From contig CAWKLQ010000003.1 in the NCBI GenBank assembly GCA_963850525.1, forward strand, positions 36,343-100,342: a stretch of DNA of 64,000 bases, read 5' to 3'. The position numbers were made by a program, and so were the translations under genes. Positions 16,032-25,385 of the stretch are shown here, piece by piece (within the stretch, counting starts at the first letter, position 1; each line of letters begins with the position of its first letter). Source of the DNA: JAEMQF01 sp963850525 (lineage in GTDB: Bacteria > Pseudomonadota > Gammaproteobacteria > Burkholderiales > Burkholderiaceae_C). The notes beneath the pieces were generated by a model that did no database searches, was not told the DNA's origin, and saw only the letters and a program-made list of their open reading frames with translations.

Positions 16032-16736
16032 TCGAAGCGAACCCGCGTGGCACCCAAGCCCGTCCCGGCGGCCAAGCCCACGCGCTCCGACGGCGCGACG
16101 ACCCAGGCGCTGATCCTGCAGGCCGCGCGGCGGCGCCTGTGCGATGGCGGCTACGCCCAGCTCAACCTGCGCGACATCGCCAAGGACGCCGGCGTGAACC
16201 ACGCCCTCATCAACTACCACTTCCGCAGCAAGCAGCAGCTCGTGCTCGCGGTGGTCGACGAGGCGAATGCGCAATTGCTGGAGCGCCAGAAACGCATGTA
16301 CGGCGCGCCGACGAGCGCGGGCGAGAAGTGGCAGCAGGCGTGCGACTTCTACGAGCAGGACCTGAAGTCCGGCTTCGTGCGCCTGATGATGGAGTTGATG
16401 GGCGCAAGCTTCAACGACAAGGAACTGCAACGCGAGTTCGTACCACGGCTGCTGGAGTGGATGCGCGTCGTCGAAGGCGCCGCGACCGAGTTCATCGCGA
16501 CGTCCGGGCTCGATCTGCCCGTATCGGCACGCGCCTTGTCCACCTGGATTTGCTTCTACTGGATCGGCATGGAGGCCGGCATGACGCTGGGCATCACGGA
16601 GAAGCAGGGGCACTTCCGAGAGGCGCTCGACGCGGTCGCGACCCTGTTGCGACGCGTCGAAGCGCCCACCGCGCCACGTGCGTCACCCGCGCGCGCGAAG
16701 GCACCCGCAACACGGTCACGCAGGAGCACACGATGA
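16008..16736 (+). CDS. TetR/AcrR family transcriptional regulator (BetI-like)
   Basis: Repressor of 242 residues. The N-terminal HTH reads LRDIAKDAGVNHALINYHF, the family signature. The C-terminal ligand domain is helical and ends in an alanine/arginine-rich tail. A perfect inverted repeat covers its own start, so it almost surely controls itself and the coupled downstream gene. The ATG at 16008 lies inside the operator only a few bases after the predicted transcription start; a GTG at 16047 is an alternative start that would leave the operator entirely upstream. It overlaps the hydrolase-glycosyltransferase gene by ATGA at 16733-16736. Confidence 0.92.
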   Translation: MVSPDVQSSKRTRVAPKPVPAAKPTRSDGATTQALILQAARRRLCDGGYAQLNLRDIAKDAGVNHALINYHFRSKQQLVLAVVDEANAQLLERQKRMYGAPTSAGEKWQQACDFYEQDLKSGFVRLMMELMGASFNDKELQREFVPRLLEWMRVVEGAATEFIATSGLDLPVSARALSTWICFYWIGMEAGMTLGITEKQGHFREALDAVATLLRRVEAPTAPRASPARAKAPATRSRRSTR

Positions 16737-18889
16737 ACATGACGCCACCGCATCCCGAGCGCCTTGCCCTCACTGCCGGGCCACTGCCTGCGCCGGGGAC
16801 TCTTCCCGATCCCTACCCCTATGAAACACTGGAGCCAGACCGACAAGGATTCGTCGAGCGCGATGGCGTGCGATCCTGGTACGCGCAATTCGGATCCACG
16901 GGCCCCTGGCTCGCCTTCGCACCGATATATCAGATGGGCAACACTTTCGTCCTCAAGGGCGTGGTGCCTTACCTGGCGCAGCACTTCCGCGTCGTGACGA
17001 TGGATCTGCGTGGCAGCGGCCGCTCCGACCGCCCTGCCTCACCGCAGGCCTACTCGTTCGAGGAGTACTTTGCCGATTTCTGCGCCGTGCTTGACGAACT
17101 CGCTGTCGATCGGCTTGCCGTGATCGGCATCTCGGCCACGTCGAAGACGGCGTTGCGCCTGGCGGTCGAACAGCCGAATCGCGTGACCCACCTCGTTGTT
17201 CTAGGGGGGTATGCCGGAATATTGATCAGTGACCCAGAGGTCGCCCGAGCAACGATCAACCGCATGCGCGATGACTGGCCCGGCCACCTTGACGCCTTCT
17301 ACGCCAGCTGCTTGACGGAGCCGCATTCGACCAAGCCGTTCGAGGACGCCGCCGTCTATTGCGGATGGTCGACCAGCGGCGAGACGCTGGCCATGGCCAC
17401 AGTCGGTTGGCGCAGCGCAGACCTGCGCGAACTGGCTAAGAACGTTCGGTGCCCGACCCTGGTCGTGCACGGTGACGACGACCAGCGTGTGCCGTACTCC
17501 AACGGTGTGGAGTTCGCCATGCTCGTGCCCGGCGCGCGCCTGCTCACGATCGGCGGCGGCGGCCACTTGCTGCAGGCACGCGACCCGGCAAAGTTCTGCA
17601 ACGTCGTCCGAGATTTCGTCGGCCCCGGCCCGGCTCGCTTAACCTGGGTCCGTGGCATGGCGCGCAAGCGCCGCGCCCTGTTCATCTCCAGTGCGATCGG
17701 CCTCGGCCACGTGCAGCGCGACCTGGCGATCGCGCGCGAAATGCGCAAGCTGCAACCCGACTTGGAGATCGACTGGTTCACCGTCGAACCCGCGTCGACC
17801 TACCTCGAACGCGAAGGCGAGCGCCTGCACCCGATCACGAAACGCCTGGCCAACGAAAGCCGTCACTTCGAGCGCATGGCCGGCGAGCACGACCTGCACG
17901 CCTTCTTTGGGCTGCGCACCATGGACGAAGTGATGGCGCGCAACTTCATGACTTTTGTCGACCTCGTCGAGTCAGAGCACTACGACCTCGTGATCGGCGA
18001 CGAAGCGTGGGAGGTCGACTACCACTATCACGAGAACCCGGAACTGAAGCGCCAGCCGTTCGTCTTCCTCACTGATTTCGTCGGCTGCCTGCCGATGGAA
18101 GAAGGAAACCGCCGCGAAGCATTCCTGTGCGCCGACCGCAACGCCGACGACATCGAGCACGTGGCGCGCTACCCGTGGATCCGCGACCGCGCGATTTTTG
18201 TGGGCAATGTGGACGACGCGCCCGACCTGCCGTTCGGCCCGGGGCTGCCGATGATCCGCGACTGGACGCAGCGCAACTACACGTTCACCGGCTATGCCCT
18301 GCCCTTCGACCCGAAATCGCTCGCCGACACTGCCGAGCTGCGCCGGCGCCACGGCTACCTGCGCGACGAAAAACTCGTCATCGCTGCGGTGGGCGGCACG
18401 TCGGTGGGCGCGCCGCTGCTGCACCGCATTGCCGACGCCTTCCCGGCGATGAAGCGCCAGGTGCCTCAGCTGCGCATGTTGCTCGTCGCCGGCCCGCGCG
18501 TGCCGCGCGAAGCCTTTCCCGCGCACAAGGGTCTCGAGGTTCTGCCCTACGTGCACAAGCTGTTCGAGCACCTTGCGTGCGCCGATCTGGCGCTCGTGCA
18601 AGGCGGTCTGAGCACGTGCATGGAGCTGGTCGCGACGCGCCGGCCGTTCCTGAACTTTCCGCTCGAGCGTCACTTCGAGCAATGCATTCACGTGCAGAAC
18701 CGCCTGCACAACTACTGCGCCGACTGCTCAGTGCGCTTCAGGGATCTGACCTCGAGCGAACTCGCCGAGCGTGCGCTGCGCGCGATGCACGAGCCGGTGA
18801 CCTACAAGCCGGTCGAGACCGACGGCGCGGCGCGGGCCGCGCGGGAAATCGTTTCGGTGATGGAGAATCGTGCGTGGGCGGCGGCTTGA
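16733..18889 (+). CDS. Alpha/beta hydrolase - glycosyltransferase (GT1/MurG-like) fusion
   Basis: A 718-residue two-domain protein. Residues about 40-300 are an alpha/beta hydrolase with nucleophile elbow GISATS (S134), acid in VVHGDDDQRVP and His in GGGGHLLQ. From about residue 310 a GT-B glycosyltransferase begins: ALFISSAIGLGHVQRDLAI is the N-terminal acceptor-domain loop and LVQGGLSTCMELVATRRPF the donor-binding C-terminal motif, as in UDP-glycosyltransferases and MurG. No stop or frameshift separates the halves. The protein could release and glycosylate a lipid or acyl metabolite; this is inference. AGGAG precedes the ATG, which overlaps the TetR stop, so the pair forms one regulated unit. 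Confidence 0.88.
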   Translation: MNMTPPHPERLALTAGPLPAPGTLPDPYPYETLEPDRQGFVERDGVRSWYAQFGSTGPWLAFAPIYQMGNTFVLKGVVPYLAQHFRVVTMDLRGSGRSDRPASPQAYSFEEYFADFCAVLDELAVDRLAVIGISATSKTALRLAVEQPNRVTHLVVLGGYAGILISDPEVARATINRMRDDWPGHLDAFYASCLTEPHSTKPFEDAAVYCGWSTSGETLAMATVGWRSADLRELAKNVRCPTLVVHGDDDQRVPYSNGVEFAMLVPGARLLTIGGGGHLLQARDPAKFCNVVRDFVGPGPARLTWVRGMARKRRALFISSAIGLGHVQRDLAIAREMRKLQPDLEIDWFTVEPASTYLEREGERLHPITKRLANESRHFERMAGEHDLHAFFGLRTMDEVMARNFMTFVDLVESEHYDLVIGDEAWEVDYHYHENPELKRQPFVFLTDFVGCLPMEEGNRREAFLCADRNADDIEHVARYPWIRDRAIFVGNVDDAPDLPFGPGLPMIRDWTQRNYTFTGYALPFDPKSLADTAELRRRHGYLRDEKLVIAAVGGTSVGAPLLHRIADAFPAMKRQVPQLRMLLVAGPRVPREAFPAHKGLEVLPYVHKLFEHLACADLALVQGGLSTCMELVATRRPFLNFPLERHFEQCIHVQNRLHNYCADCSVRFRDLTSSELAERALRAMHEPVTYKPVETDGAARAAREIVSVMENRAWAAA

Positions 18890-18956
18890 TCGCATCGACC
18901 CTGCCTGAGCAACAACGTCGACCCCATCGGTTGCACCTGGTGCTAGACTTTAGGCA

Positions 18957-19283
18957 ATGCCAAAGACGGTGTCAAACCGGGTCTTCAAGACCGCCTGGTT
19001 CAGCAAAACCGCGAAGAAGGCCCGGATCGGGGATGTCACGCTGTGCCAGGCCATGCGACAAGTCATGGAAGGCCAGGCCGATGACCTGGGTGGGGGTGTG
19101 TTCAAGAAGCGATTGGAGGGGAACAGATATCGCTCGATCATCCTGGCCAAGGGCGGTCGCTACTGGGTGTACGAATATCTCTTCGCCAAGAGTGACCGGG
19201 ACAACATCGCAGACGAGGAACTCATCGCTCTTCGTGCCCTTGCCAAGGGCTATGCGGGACTGACCGACTTTCAGCTCGTTTAA
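18957..19283 (+). CDS. RelE/ParE-superfamily toxin of a type II toxin-antitoxin pair
   Basis: Protein of 108 residues, basic, with the RelE-like order: an N-terminal basic helix region (RVFKTAWFSKTAKKARI), then GVFKKRLEGNRYRSIILAKGGRYWVYEYLFAKSD. The second stretch matches the beta-strands of HigB/RelE toxins of the COG4737 type. Such toxins cleave mRNA, often on the ribosome. The gene precedes an HTH antitoxin by 34 bases, giving toxin-first order as in higBA. Both genes look intact. Confidence 0.85.
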   Translation: MPKTVSNRVFKTAWFSKTAKKARIGDVTLCQAMRQVMEGQADDLGGGVFKKRLEGNRYRSIILAKGGRYWVYEYLFAKSDRDNIADEELIALRALAKGYAGLTDFQLV

Positions 19284-19317
19284 CTTTTGAACGGCAACGA
19301 CCTTGTGGAGATTTGTC

Positions 19318-19641
19318 ATGGTGACCAAGCGCGCGTTCAAGAGTGATGCCTTTGGGGTGATCCACGCCTCGGCCTCTGCGCTGCATCGCGTGAAGGCGAT
19401 CGACAAGGCCACGATGCGCGAATTCGACGCATCTTGTCTTGCGGTCCCGCCCGAAATGGAACCGCAAGAGATCAAGCGCATCCGCGAGCGAGCCCATGTC
19501 AGCCAACCCGTCTTCGCGCGATACCTGAATACCAGCGAATCGACCGTGCAGAAATGGGAATCCGGCACCAAGCGGCCCAGTGGCATGGCACTCAAGCTGC
19601 TGGCCGTGGTGGAGAAGCACGGGCTCAAGGTGCTTGGCTGA
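19318..19641 (+). CDS. HTH-domain antitoxin
   Basis: Protein of 107 residues. The C-terminal half is an XRE-type HTH (RIRERAHVSQPVFARYLN, then STVQKWESGTKRPSG). The N-terminal half probably binds the toxin. The ATG at 19318 has a GGAG site seven bases upstream; an in-frame TTG at 19303 is rejected. It would neutralise the RelE-like toxin encoded upstream and repress the shared promoter, as is usual in higBA-type pairs. Confidence 0.86.
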   Translation: MVTKRAFKSDAFGVIHASASALHRVKAIDKATMREFDASCLAVPPEMEPQEIKRIRERAHVSQPVFARYLNTSESTVQKWESGTKRPSGMALKLLAVVEKHGLKVLG

Positions 19642-19688
19642 CGCGGACCTTCTCCTGAGGAACACTGCGGCTCTGCCGTCGCCCTTGA

Positions 19689-20513
19689 ATGCGAGACATT
19701 GACCGCCACTGCATGGATTCGTGGACGCCATTTTTCAGGGACCAAGGCAGCGGCGCCACCGTCATCTGCCTGCACTCCAACGCGAGCACGTCTTCGCAAT
19801 GGCGTGCCTTGAGCGATTTGCTCTCGAACCGCTACCGCGTCATTGCCGTGGACAGCTACGGCGCGGGCAAGAGCCCACCGTGGCCGACGGATCGCTCGCT
19901 TCGACTCGTCGATGAGGTCGAGCTGCTCGACTCCGTGCTGCGCCAGGCGGGCGAGCGCTTTCACGTCGTCGGCCACTCGTACGGCGGCGCTGTGGCGATG
20001 AAGCTCGCCACACTTCATCCGCAGCGCGTGCAGTCGCTTGCGCTTTACGAGCCCACGCTGTTTCACCTCGTCGTCGCCGGCGGCGACCCGCTGCGCTCGC
20101 CGGCGCAAGGCATCTGGCGTGCTGCCAGCGACGCCGCGCACTTTGTTGAACGCGGCGACAACCCGGCAGCCGCCGAGCGCTTCATCGACTTCTGGATGGG
20201 CAGCGGCAGCTGGGCCGCGATGCCCGCGGCGCGCCAAGCCGCAGTGGCAAGCTCGGTGCAAAACGTGAAGGGCTGGCGCGACGCGCTGATGGAAGAAACC
20301 TTCTCCGCATCCACCCTCGCAGCGCTGGACATCCCGGTCCAGCTGCTGTGCGGCGACGCCTCTCCCGAGTCATCACAGTCGGTGGCGCGAGTCCTTCAAG
20401 GAACCCTGCCGCGAGTGACGTTTGCATCGCAGCCCGGCCTGGGCCACATGGGGCCGATCACGCACGCGGAGTCGGTGAACGCGCAGATCGCCGAGTTCCT
20501 CGATCGCCACTGA
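19689..20513 (+). CDS. Alpha/beta-fold hydrolase
   Basis: Protein of 274 residues. Nucleophile elbow GHSYGG, oxyanion region ICLHSNASTSSQWR, acid probably in LLCGDASPESSQS, catalytic His in GLGHMGPITHAE. It belongs to the broad epoxide hydrolase/esterase group; substrate unknown. The start may be the ATG at 19689 or the ATG at 19713, which gives MDSWTPFF and fits family starts better; neither has a strong ribosome binding site. It lies just upstream of an enoyl-CoA hydratase on the same strand. Confidence 0.87.
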   Translation: MRDIDRHCMDSWTPFFRDQGSGATVICLHSNASTSSQWRALSDLLSNRYRVIAVDSYGAGKSPPWPTDRSLRLVDEVELLDSVLRQAGERFHVVGHSYGGAVAMKLATLHPQRVQSLALYEPTLFHLVVAGGDPLRSPAQGIWRAASDAAHFVERGDNPAAAERFIDFWMGSGSWAAMPAARQAAVASSVQNVKGWRDALMEETFSASTLAALDIPVQLLCGDASPESSQSVARVLQGTLPRVTFASQPGLGHMGPITHAESVNAQIAEFLDRH

Positions 20514-20560
20514 CCGGCGGCGCACGAACGCCCTGCCGCTTGCGCGGACAATATCGCGGC

Positions 20561-21352
20561 ATGAGCTACGCCACGCATCACACCGACGGCACGATCAGCG
20601 TCGTCACGCTGAACCGCCCGGAACGCCTCAACGCGATCGGCACCGCGCTGATGGCCGACCTGCACAGCGCACTGACCGACGCACACGCCGACGCGACGAC
20701 ACGCGTGATCGTGTTCATCGGCGCCGGCCGCGCGTTCTGCGCGGGCGACGACCTGAAGGAGTTTGCCGAGCAGGCGCGCAGCGCGCAGTCGATCGCGCAG
20801 ACCTGCGAGAGCATCCAGCAAATCACGCGCGACATCATGTTCGGCCCCAAGCTCGTGATCGGCGCCGTGCACGGTTACGCCGTGGGTGGCGGCTTCGAGT
20901 GGTTGCTCAACTGCGACCTCGTGATCGCTGCCGACGACCTGATCGCGTTCTTCCCGGAGATGGCGCTCGGCCACTTCGTCACCGGCGGCGTGACGCACCT
21001 GCTGCCGCAACTCGTCGGGCATCAGCGCGCGATGGAGCTGATGGTGCTCGGCGAACGTCATGACGCGAACGCGCTGCAGCGCCTGGGCATCGTGAACCGC
21101 GTCGTTCCCGCAGCCGAGCTGTTGCCGCGTGCGATGGACATGGCGCGCCAAGTCGCGCAGCGCTCGCTGCTCGCCACGTCGCAGCTCAAACGTGCGCTGA
21201 CTAGCGAGGTGAACGCGCAGCTCGCTGCGGCGCTGGAGATCGAGCGCCGGGCGGCGGTCGCGTGTTTTGCGAGTGCCGATACCGCGCAGCGTGTCGAGGC
21301 CAGGGCGCTCGGTACTAAGATCGTGCCCGGCGCTGCGAGGAGGAAATCATGA
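20561..21352 (+). CDS. Enoyl-CoA hydratase/isomerase family protein
   Basis: Protein of 263 residues of the crotonase family. The CoA/oxyanion motif AFCAGDDLKEF and VHGYAVGGGFEW are present. Glu in GGGFEW and Glu in FPEMALG match the two catalytic glutamates of hydratases. The role is probably hydration of an enoyl-CoA in fatty or aromatic acid breakdown. The ATG at 20561 precedes LNRPERLNAIG as usual. The stop overlaps the start of the following binding-protein gene by ATGA (21349-21352), so both are translated as a unit. Confidence 0.9.
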   Translation: MSYATHHTDGTISVVTLNRPERLNAIGTALMADLHSALTDAHADATTRVIVFIGAGRAFCAGDDLKEFAEQARSAQSIAQTCESIQQITRDIMFGPKLVIGAVHGYAVGGGFEWLLNCDLVIAADDLIAFFPEMALGHFVTGGVTHLLPQLVGHQRAMELMVLGERHDANALQRLGIVNRVVPAAELLPRAMDMARQVAQRSLLATSQLKRALTSEVNAQLAAALEIERRAAVACFASADTAQRVEARALGTKIVPGAARRKS

Positions 21353-22320
21353 AAGGATTGTTGGGCTTGGCTCTGTTGCTGTCGCTGCTGAGCGGCGCCA
21401 GCGCCCAGGAGCGGATTGCACGCGTGGGCTACCTCAGCTGGGAGGACGCGGGTGGGCACTACGAAGCGACCGCCAGCGCCTTCGTCGACGGGCTGCGCGC
21501 GGAGGGCTTTGTGGAAGGCAAGAACCTGCAGCTGCTGCGGCGCTCGGCGTCGAACGACCCCGAGAAATTCAAGCCGCTCGCGCGTGAACTCGCCGCGTCC
21601 AAGGTCGATGTGTTCTTCGCCCCGGCAACGCCGATGGCAAGCGCCGCCTGGTTCGCCGCGAAAGACACGCCGATCGTCATTGCGACGATCCTCGACCCGG
21701 TCGAACTGAAGTTCATCAACTCGCTGGGTCGACCGGGAACGCGCGTCACCGGCGTGACGTCGATGAACGACGAGCTCACCGCCAAACGAATGCAGTTGCT
21801 GGCCGAGATGGTGCCCGGCTTGAAGCGGGTCGGCGTCGTCATCGATGACGTCATGTACCGCGCGTGCAAGCAGGAAGTCGAGCACGACGAGAAAGCGGCG
21901 AAGGCACTCGGCTTGACGCTGGTCATGGTCCACATCGATCGGGCGGAAAATATCGACGCGGGGTTTCGCAAGCTGGCCGACGCGAAAGTCCAGGCGGTGT
22001 TCAGTACCGCGATGTCGACGCGCAACAACCTGAACGAGGAATACGCCGCTGCGGCGCTCAAATACCGGCTGCCGTCGATGTTCCCTCTCGAGTACGGCGT
22101 CGAGCAGGGCGGGCTGATGAGCTACGGCCCCGACTTCCCCGCCCTCTTCCGCAGCGCCGGCCGGTACACCGGCCGCATCCTCAAGGGCGGCAAGCCCGCC
22201 GAGATGGCGGTCGAGCAACCGCGCGAGTTCCAACTCGTGCTCAACCTGAAGACGGCGCGCACGCTCGGCATCACGGTCCCGTATGCGATCCGGCTGCGCG
22301 CGGACAAAGTGATCGAGTGA
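21349..22320 (+). CDS. ABC transporter substrate-binding protein (COG2984-like)
   Basis: Exported receptor of 323 residues with a Sec signal (MKGLLGLALLLSLLSGASAQ). The core pattern (RVGYLSWEDAGGHYEA; FVDGLRAEGFVEGKNLQL; GRPGTRVTGVTS) fits the COG2984/Pfam ABC_sub_bind family, of which TrpX-like proteins are examples. No permease or ATPase gene is adjacent, so it is an orphan receptor here. Translational coupling to an enoyl-CoA hydratase hints that the ligand is an organic acid, but this is inference. Confidence 0.85.
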   Translation: MKGLLGLALLLSLLSGASAQERIARVGYLSWEDAGGHYEATASAFVDGLRAEGFVEGKNLQLLRRSASNDPEKFKPLARELAASKVDVFFAPATPMASAAWFAAKDTPIVIATILDPVELKFINSLGRPGTRVTGVTSMNDELTAKRMQLLAEMVPGLKRVGVVIDDVMYRACKQEVEHDEKAAKALGLTLVMVHIDRAENIDAGFRKLADAKVQAVFSTAMSTRNNLNEEYAAAALKYRLPSMFPLEYGVEQGGLMSYGPDFPALFRSAGRYTGRILKGGKPAEMAVEQPREFQLVLNLKTARTLGITVPYAIRLRADKVIE

Positions 22321-22367
22321 AGCTGCTCAGTGCCGTCCGGGTCAGCCCCCAGCGCGGCGTCGCGCTT

Positions 22368-23168
22368 CTACTTGTCGCGCGCCATCGCGCCGCTTGCGCT
22401 CCAGAATCCGAACACCAGAACCAGCGTCACGAGAATCAGCAGCGTCATCAGCGCGTAAAGCGTCGCCGACAGGCCGATCTGCTTGTAGCTGGCCCAGATG
22501 TAGGTCTGCACCGTGTTGTTCGCGCCTTGCACGAGCGAGGTTCGCGCGGTCTCGTTGAACGACAGGATCATCGAGAACGTCGCGGCGCCGGCGATGCCGG
22601 GGCGGATCGCCGGGAATTCGATCTCGCGAAACGCGCGCCAGCGGTTCGCCCCGAGCATCCACGCGGCCTCTGACTGCACCGTGTCGAACTGGCTCATCGC
22701 CGTGAGCACGATGAGGAAGGCAAACGGAAGCGCCCACAGCACGTTGACGATGCAGATGCTGAGCAGCGACGGCGGCAGGCCGATGCGCTCGAACAGGAAG
22801 GCCGTCGCCAAGCCCATGCTCACGCCGGGAATGAACAGCGGCAGCAAGTTGAGCAGGAGCACGGTGCGCGGAATGCGCAACTCGCGCACGGCCATCGCCG
22901 CGAGCACCGCGAGCACCGGCGTGACCAGTCCGACGACAAGCGCCACACCCAGCGAGTTGCGTATCGCCTGAACCAATACGGTCTGCCCCCAGATGCCGCT
23001 GTACGCCGCCAGCGACGGGTGGCTCAACGCGTCAGCAACGCCCTTGTCGCTGAGCGAAAACACCGGCGGGGGCAACATCGGCAAGTACAGCAGCAGCAGC
23101 GCCAAGCCGGTCCACGCCCACAGCGCTGCGCGCAGCATCCTGCCCCGGCTTGGCTGAGCGCGTGTCAT
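22368..23168 (-). CDS. PotC-like ABC transporter permease
   Basis: Inner-membrane permease of 266 residues. The EAA loop reads AAWMLGANRWRAFREIEFP. The protein resembles PotC and related permeases of spermidine/putrescine/2-aminoethylphosphonate-type importers. Its ATG overlaps the stop of the partner permease gene (ATGA at 23165-23168). Last gene of a five-gene unit led by a pyroglutamyl peptidase. Confidence 0.9.
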   Translation of the reverse strand: MTRAQPSRGRMLRAALWAWTGLALLLLYLPMLPPPVFSLSDKGVADALSHPSLAAYSGIWGQTVLVQAIRNSLGVALVVGLVTPVLAVLAAMAVRELRIPRTVLLLNLLPLFIPGVSMGLATAFLFERIGLPPSLLSICIVNVLWALPFAFLIVLTAMSQFDTVQSEAAWMLGANRWRAFREIEFPAIRPGIAGAATFSMILSFNETARTSLVQGANNTVQTYIWASYKQIGLSATLYALMTLLILVTLVLVFGFWSASGAMARDK

Positions 23169-24031
23169 CGGCCGAGCGCCTTGCCGAGAAATGTCCGCAA
23201 GTCGAACAGACTCGCCCAGACCGCGACGAGGATCAACATCGCGGCGATGACGACGGTGGACATCGCCGCGGCGAGCGGGTAGTTCAGAACGTCCAGCGTG
23301 CTCGTGATTTCATTGCCGATCAACTGGTAGCCGGTGCCGCCCAGAATCACCGGCACCGCGTGGTCGCCGAACGCGCCGACGAAGCCGAAGATGACGGCCG
23401 CGAGAACGCCCGGCATCGACAAAGGCAGCACGATGCGAACAAAGGTTCGGCCCGGCCCGGCGCCGAGAAGCCAGCTCGCGTGGATGAGCCTGCGGTCGAT
23501 GCCTTGCAGCGCGAGCCAAAGCGGGAAAATCATGAACGGCATGTACGACATCACCAGGCCGACGATCACGGCGAAGTCGCTGTAGAGCAGCCAGTCGAGC
23601 GGCGCGTCGGTCAAACCGCAAGCGATCAACACCGTGTTCACCGGCCCGGTGCGACTCAGCAGGTACGACCACGAGAAGGTGCGGATCACGTAGTTCACGA
23701 GGAAGGGAATCGTGAACAGCATGAGCACGATGCGCGTCGCGCGCGCCGAGGTCTTCAGCGCCAGGAACCAGGCGATCGGGTACGCGACTAGCAGGCCGAT
23801 CGCGGTGACTTCAGCCGCGACGAGCAGGCTGCGCTCGAGGATCTCAAACCGCACGCCGCCCAGGAACGACGCATACGACGCGAACGAGAAATCCGGCCGA
23901 ATCCCGAACCCGACGCGCTTCCAGAAGCTGATGACCACCGTCAGCGCGAGTGGCGCCACCAGAAACAGCGTCACGAACACGAGCGGAACGCCCAGCAGGG
24001 CGTGGCGCAGCGTCAGTGACGCGGTTCGCAC
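23165..24031 (-). CDS. PotB-like ABC transporter permease
   Basis: Inner-membrane permease of 288 residues, partner of the PotC-like protein. The EAA loop is HASWLLGAGPGRTFVRIVLP. Start at 24031, 17 bases after the binding-protein stop. Polyamine or related cationic/phosphonate ligands are typical for the family, but no ligand can be fixed. Confidence 0.9.
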   Translation of the reverse strand: MRTASLTLRHALLGVPLVFVTLFLVAPLALTVVISFWKRVGFGIRPDFSFASYASFLGGVRFEILERSLLVAAEVTAIGLLVAYPIAWFLALKTSARATRIVLMLFTIPFLVNYVIRTFSWSYLLSRTGPVNTVLIACGLTDAPLDWLLYSDFAVIVGLVMSYMPFMIFPLWLALQGIDRRLIHASWLLGAGPGRTFVRIVLPLSMPGVLAAVIFGFVGAFGDHAVPVILGGTGYQLIGNEITSTLDVLNYPLAAAMSTVVIAAMLILVAVWASLFDLRTFLGKALGR

Positions 24032-24048
24032 GAATCACCGGCTCGGTG

Positions 24049-25212
24049 TCAGCGGCTCGGTGCGGCCTTGAAGCGCGCCCACTCGCTTTCATACGCTTCC
24101 ACTGCCGTGGGCCAACGGTTCTGCCAGACGCCGCCGCGCTTGAATTTGGCTTTCACGCCGGCGTCGATCGCGGCGATCTTCTTCGCCTCGTCGGGTTTGA
24201 ACTCGGCCGGCGTGGCGTTCGCGTAGGGCACCGCCTGCGAATTCGTCATGTAGCTGCGCGTCAGCGAGATCTTCGCGCCGTACCAGGGGCCGAGCAGGAA
24301 ATCGAGCAACGCGTAAATCGCCTTGGTCTGCTCCGCGGTTCGCGCCGGGTTGCGCACGATGTACGCCGCCATCGCCCACAGCAAGTAGCCTTCCTTGGGC
24401 TGCGCGTAGACCGACTTCACGCCTTTCGCCGCCGCGGCGCCGACCATCGGCTCCCAGCAGTCGATGACCTTGACTTCCTTGCTCACGATCAGATTCACCG
24501 CCTGCTCGAAGCTCGACCACAGCGTGCGGAACTGACCGGCGCGCTTTTTCTCGATTAGGAAGTCGACGACGGTCTTGAACTCGGAGGCCGTCATGTTGTC
24601 GGGGTTCGCGATTGTTGCGAGCTTGGCCGATTTTAGGTACAGCGCGGTTTTCTGCCCCGCCGTCGTGTAGTTGTCTTCCAGCGCGACGTAGCCCTTGAAC
24701 TTCGGGTCGAACAGCGCGCCGTAGGAGTCGAGCGGGCCCGTCGCCTCGGGCAGGTAGGCAAAACTGTCGCCTTGCAGAATCGACGGCACGCCGTAGATCT
24801 TGCCCTTCTCGCCGATGAAATTGAAACCCGGCTGGCCCTGCGCGAAGAAGTCCTTGAGGTAGGCGTTCTTCCCCCAGTTCGGCATGCGCGACGTGTCGAT
24901 TTCATCGATCAGGTTGTTTTCCACCAAGGGCTTTTGCATGCCGCCGACGATGTTGATGACGTCGTAAGTCGACTTGCCGCCTCCGGCGAGCAGCACGTTG
25001 ACGACGGCCGACGGCGCATTGCCGATCGCCACCAGGTTCACTCCCGCGCCGCTGGCGGCGGTGAATTTCGACCAGTCGCCCGGGTCACCCACGCCGATGT
25101 CGGCGAAATTCAGTTTCAGCGCTTGGGCCTGCGCCAGCGTGGGCAAACCGGCGCCCAGCATGGCCGCTCCGGCGCCGGAAATGAAGGTTCTGCGATCGAA
25201 TGCTTGGGTCAT
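24049..25212 (-). CDS. PotD-like periplasmic substrate-binding protein
   Basis: Periplasmic receptor of 387 residues. A Tat signal (DRRTFISGAGAAML) is followed by a cleavage site near TLAQAQA. The mature chain shows the family 1/PotD-like pattern, for example YDVINIVGG and GVPSILQGDSFAYLP. The ATG at 25212 has GGAG at the right distance; the ATG at 25233 is less well placed. A 173-base gap separates it from the ATPase gene, and it may carry its own promoter. Confidence 0.88.
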   Translation of the reverse strand: MTQAFDRRTFISGAGAAMLGAGLPTLAQAQALKLNFADIGVGDPGDWSKFTAASGAGVNLVAIGNAPSAVVNVLLAGGGKSTYDVINIVGGMQKPLVENNLIDEIDTSRMPNWGKNAYLKDFFAQGQPGFNFIGEKGKIYGVPSILQGDSFAYLPEATGPLDSYGALFDPKFKGYVALEDNYTTAGQKTALYLKSAKLATIANPDNMTASEFKTVVDFLIEKKRAGQFRTLWSSFEQAVNLIVSKEVKVIDCWEPMVGAAAAKGVKSVYAQPKEGYLLWAMAAYIVRNPARTAEQTKAIYALLDFLLGPWYGAKISLTRSYMTNSQAVPYANATPAEFKPDEAKKIAAIDAGVKAKFKRGGVWQNRWPTAVEAYESEWARFKAAPSR

Positions 25213-25385
25213 GAATGCTCCGTGGTTGGACATGAAAAAAACCTGACGCGGCGTGGCAGCGCAGGCTCAAAGGAAAGGTCAATGGGTAACGCCATGATTG
25301 AACCGAGAAACGCCTGACTTCAAATAGGTGGATTCACGGGTGCGGTGCTGAGGTCTCAGCCCGCGGGCTCGTATGGCGCGCGGGC

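Noticed and set aside
16139..16732. N-terminal extension of the hydrolase-glycosyltransferase frame
   Set aside because: This part lies inside the TetR gene in another frame; the ATG at 16733 has a ribosome binding site and ATGA overlap.
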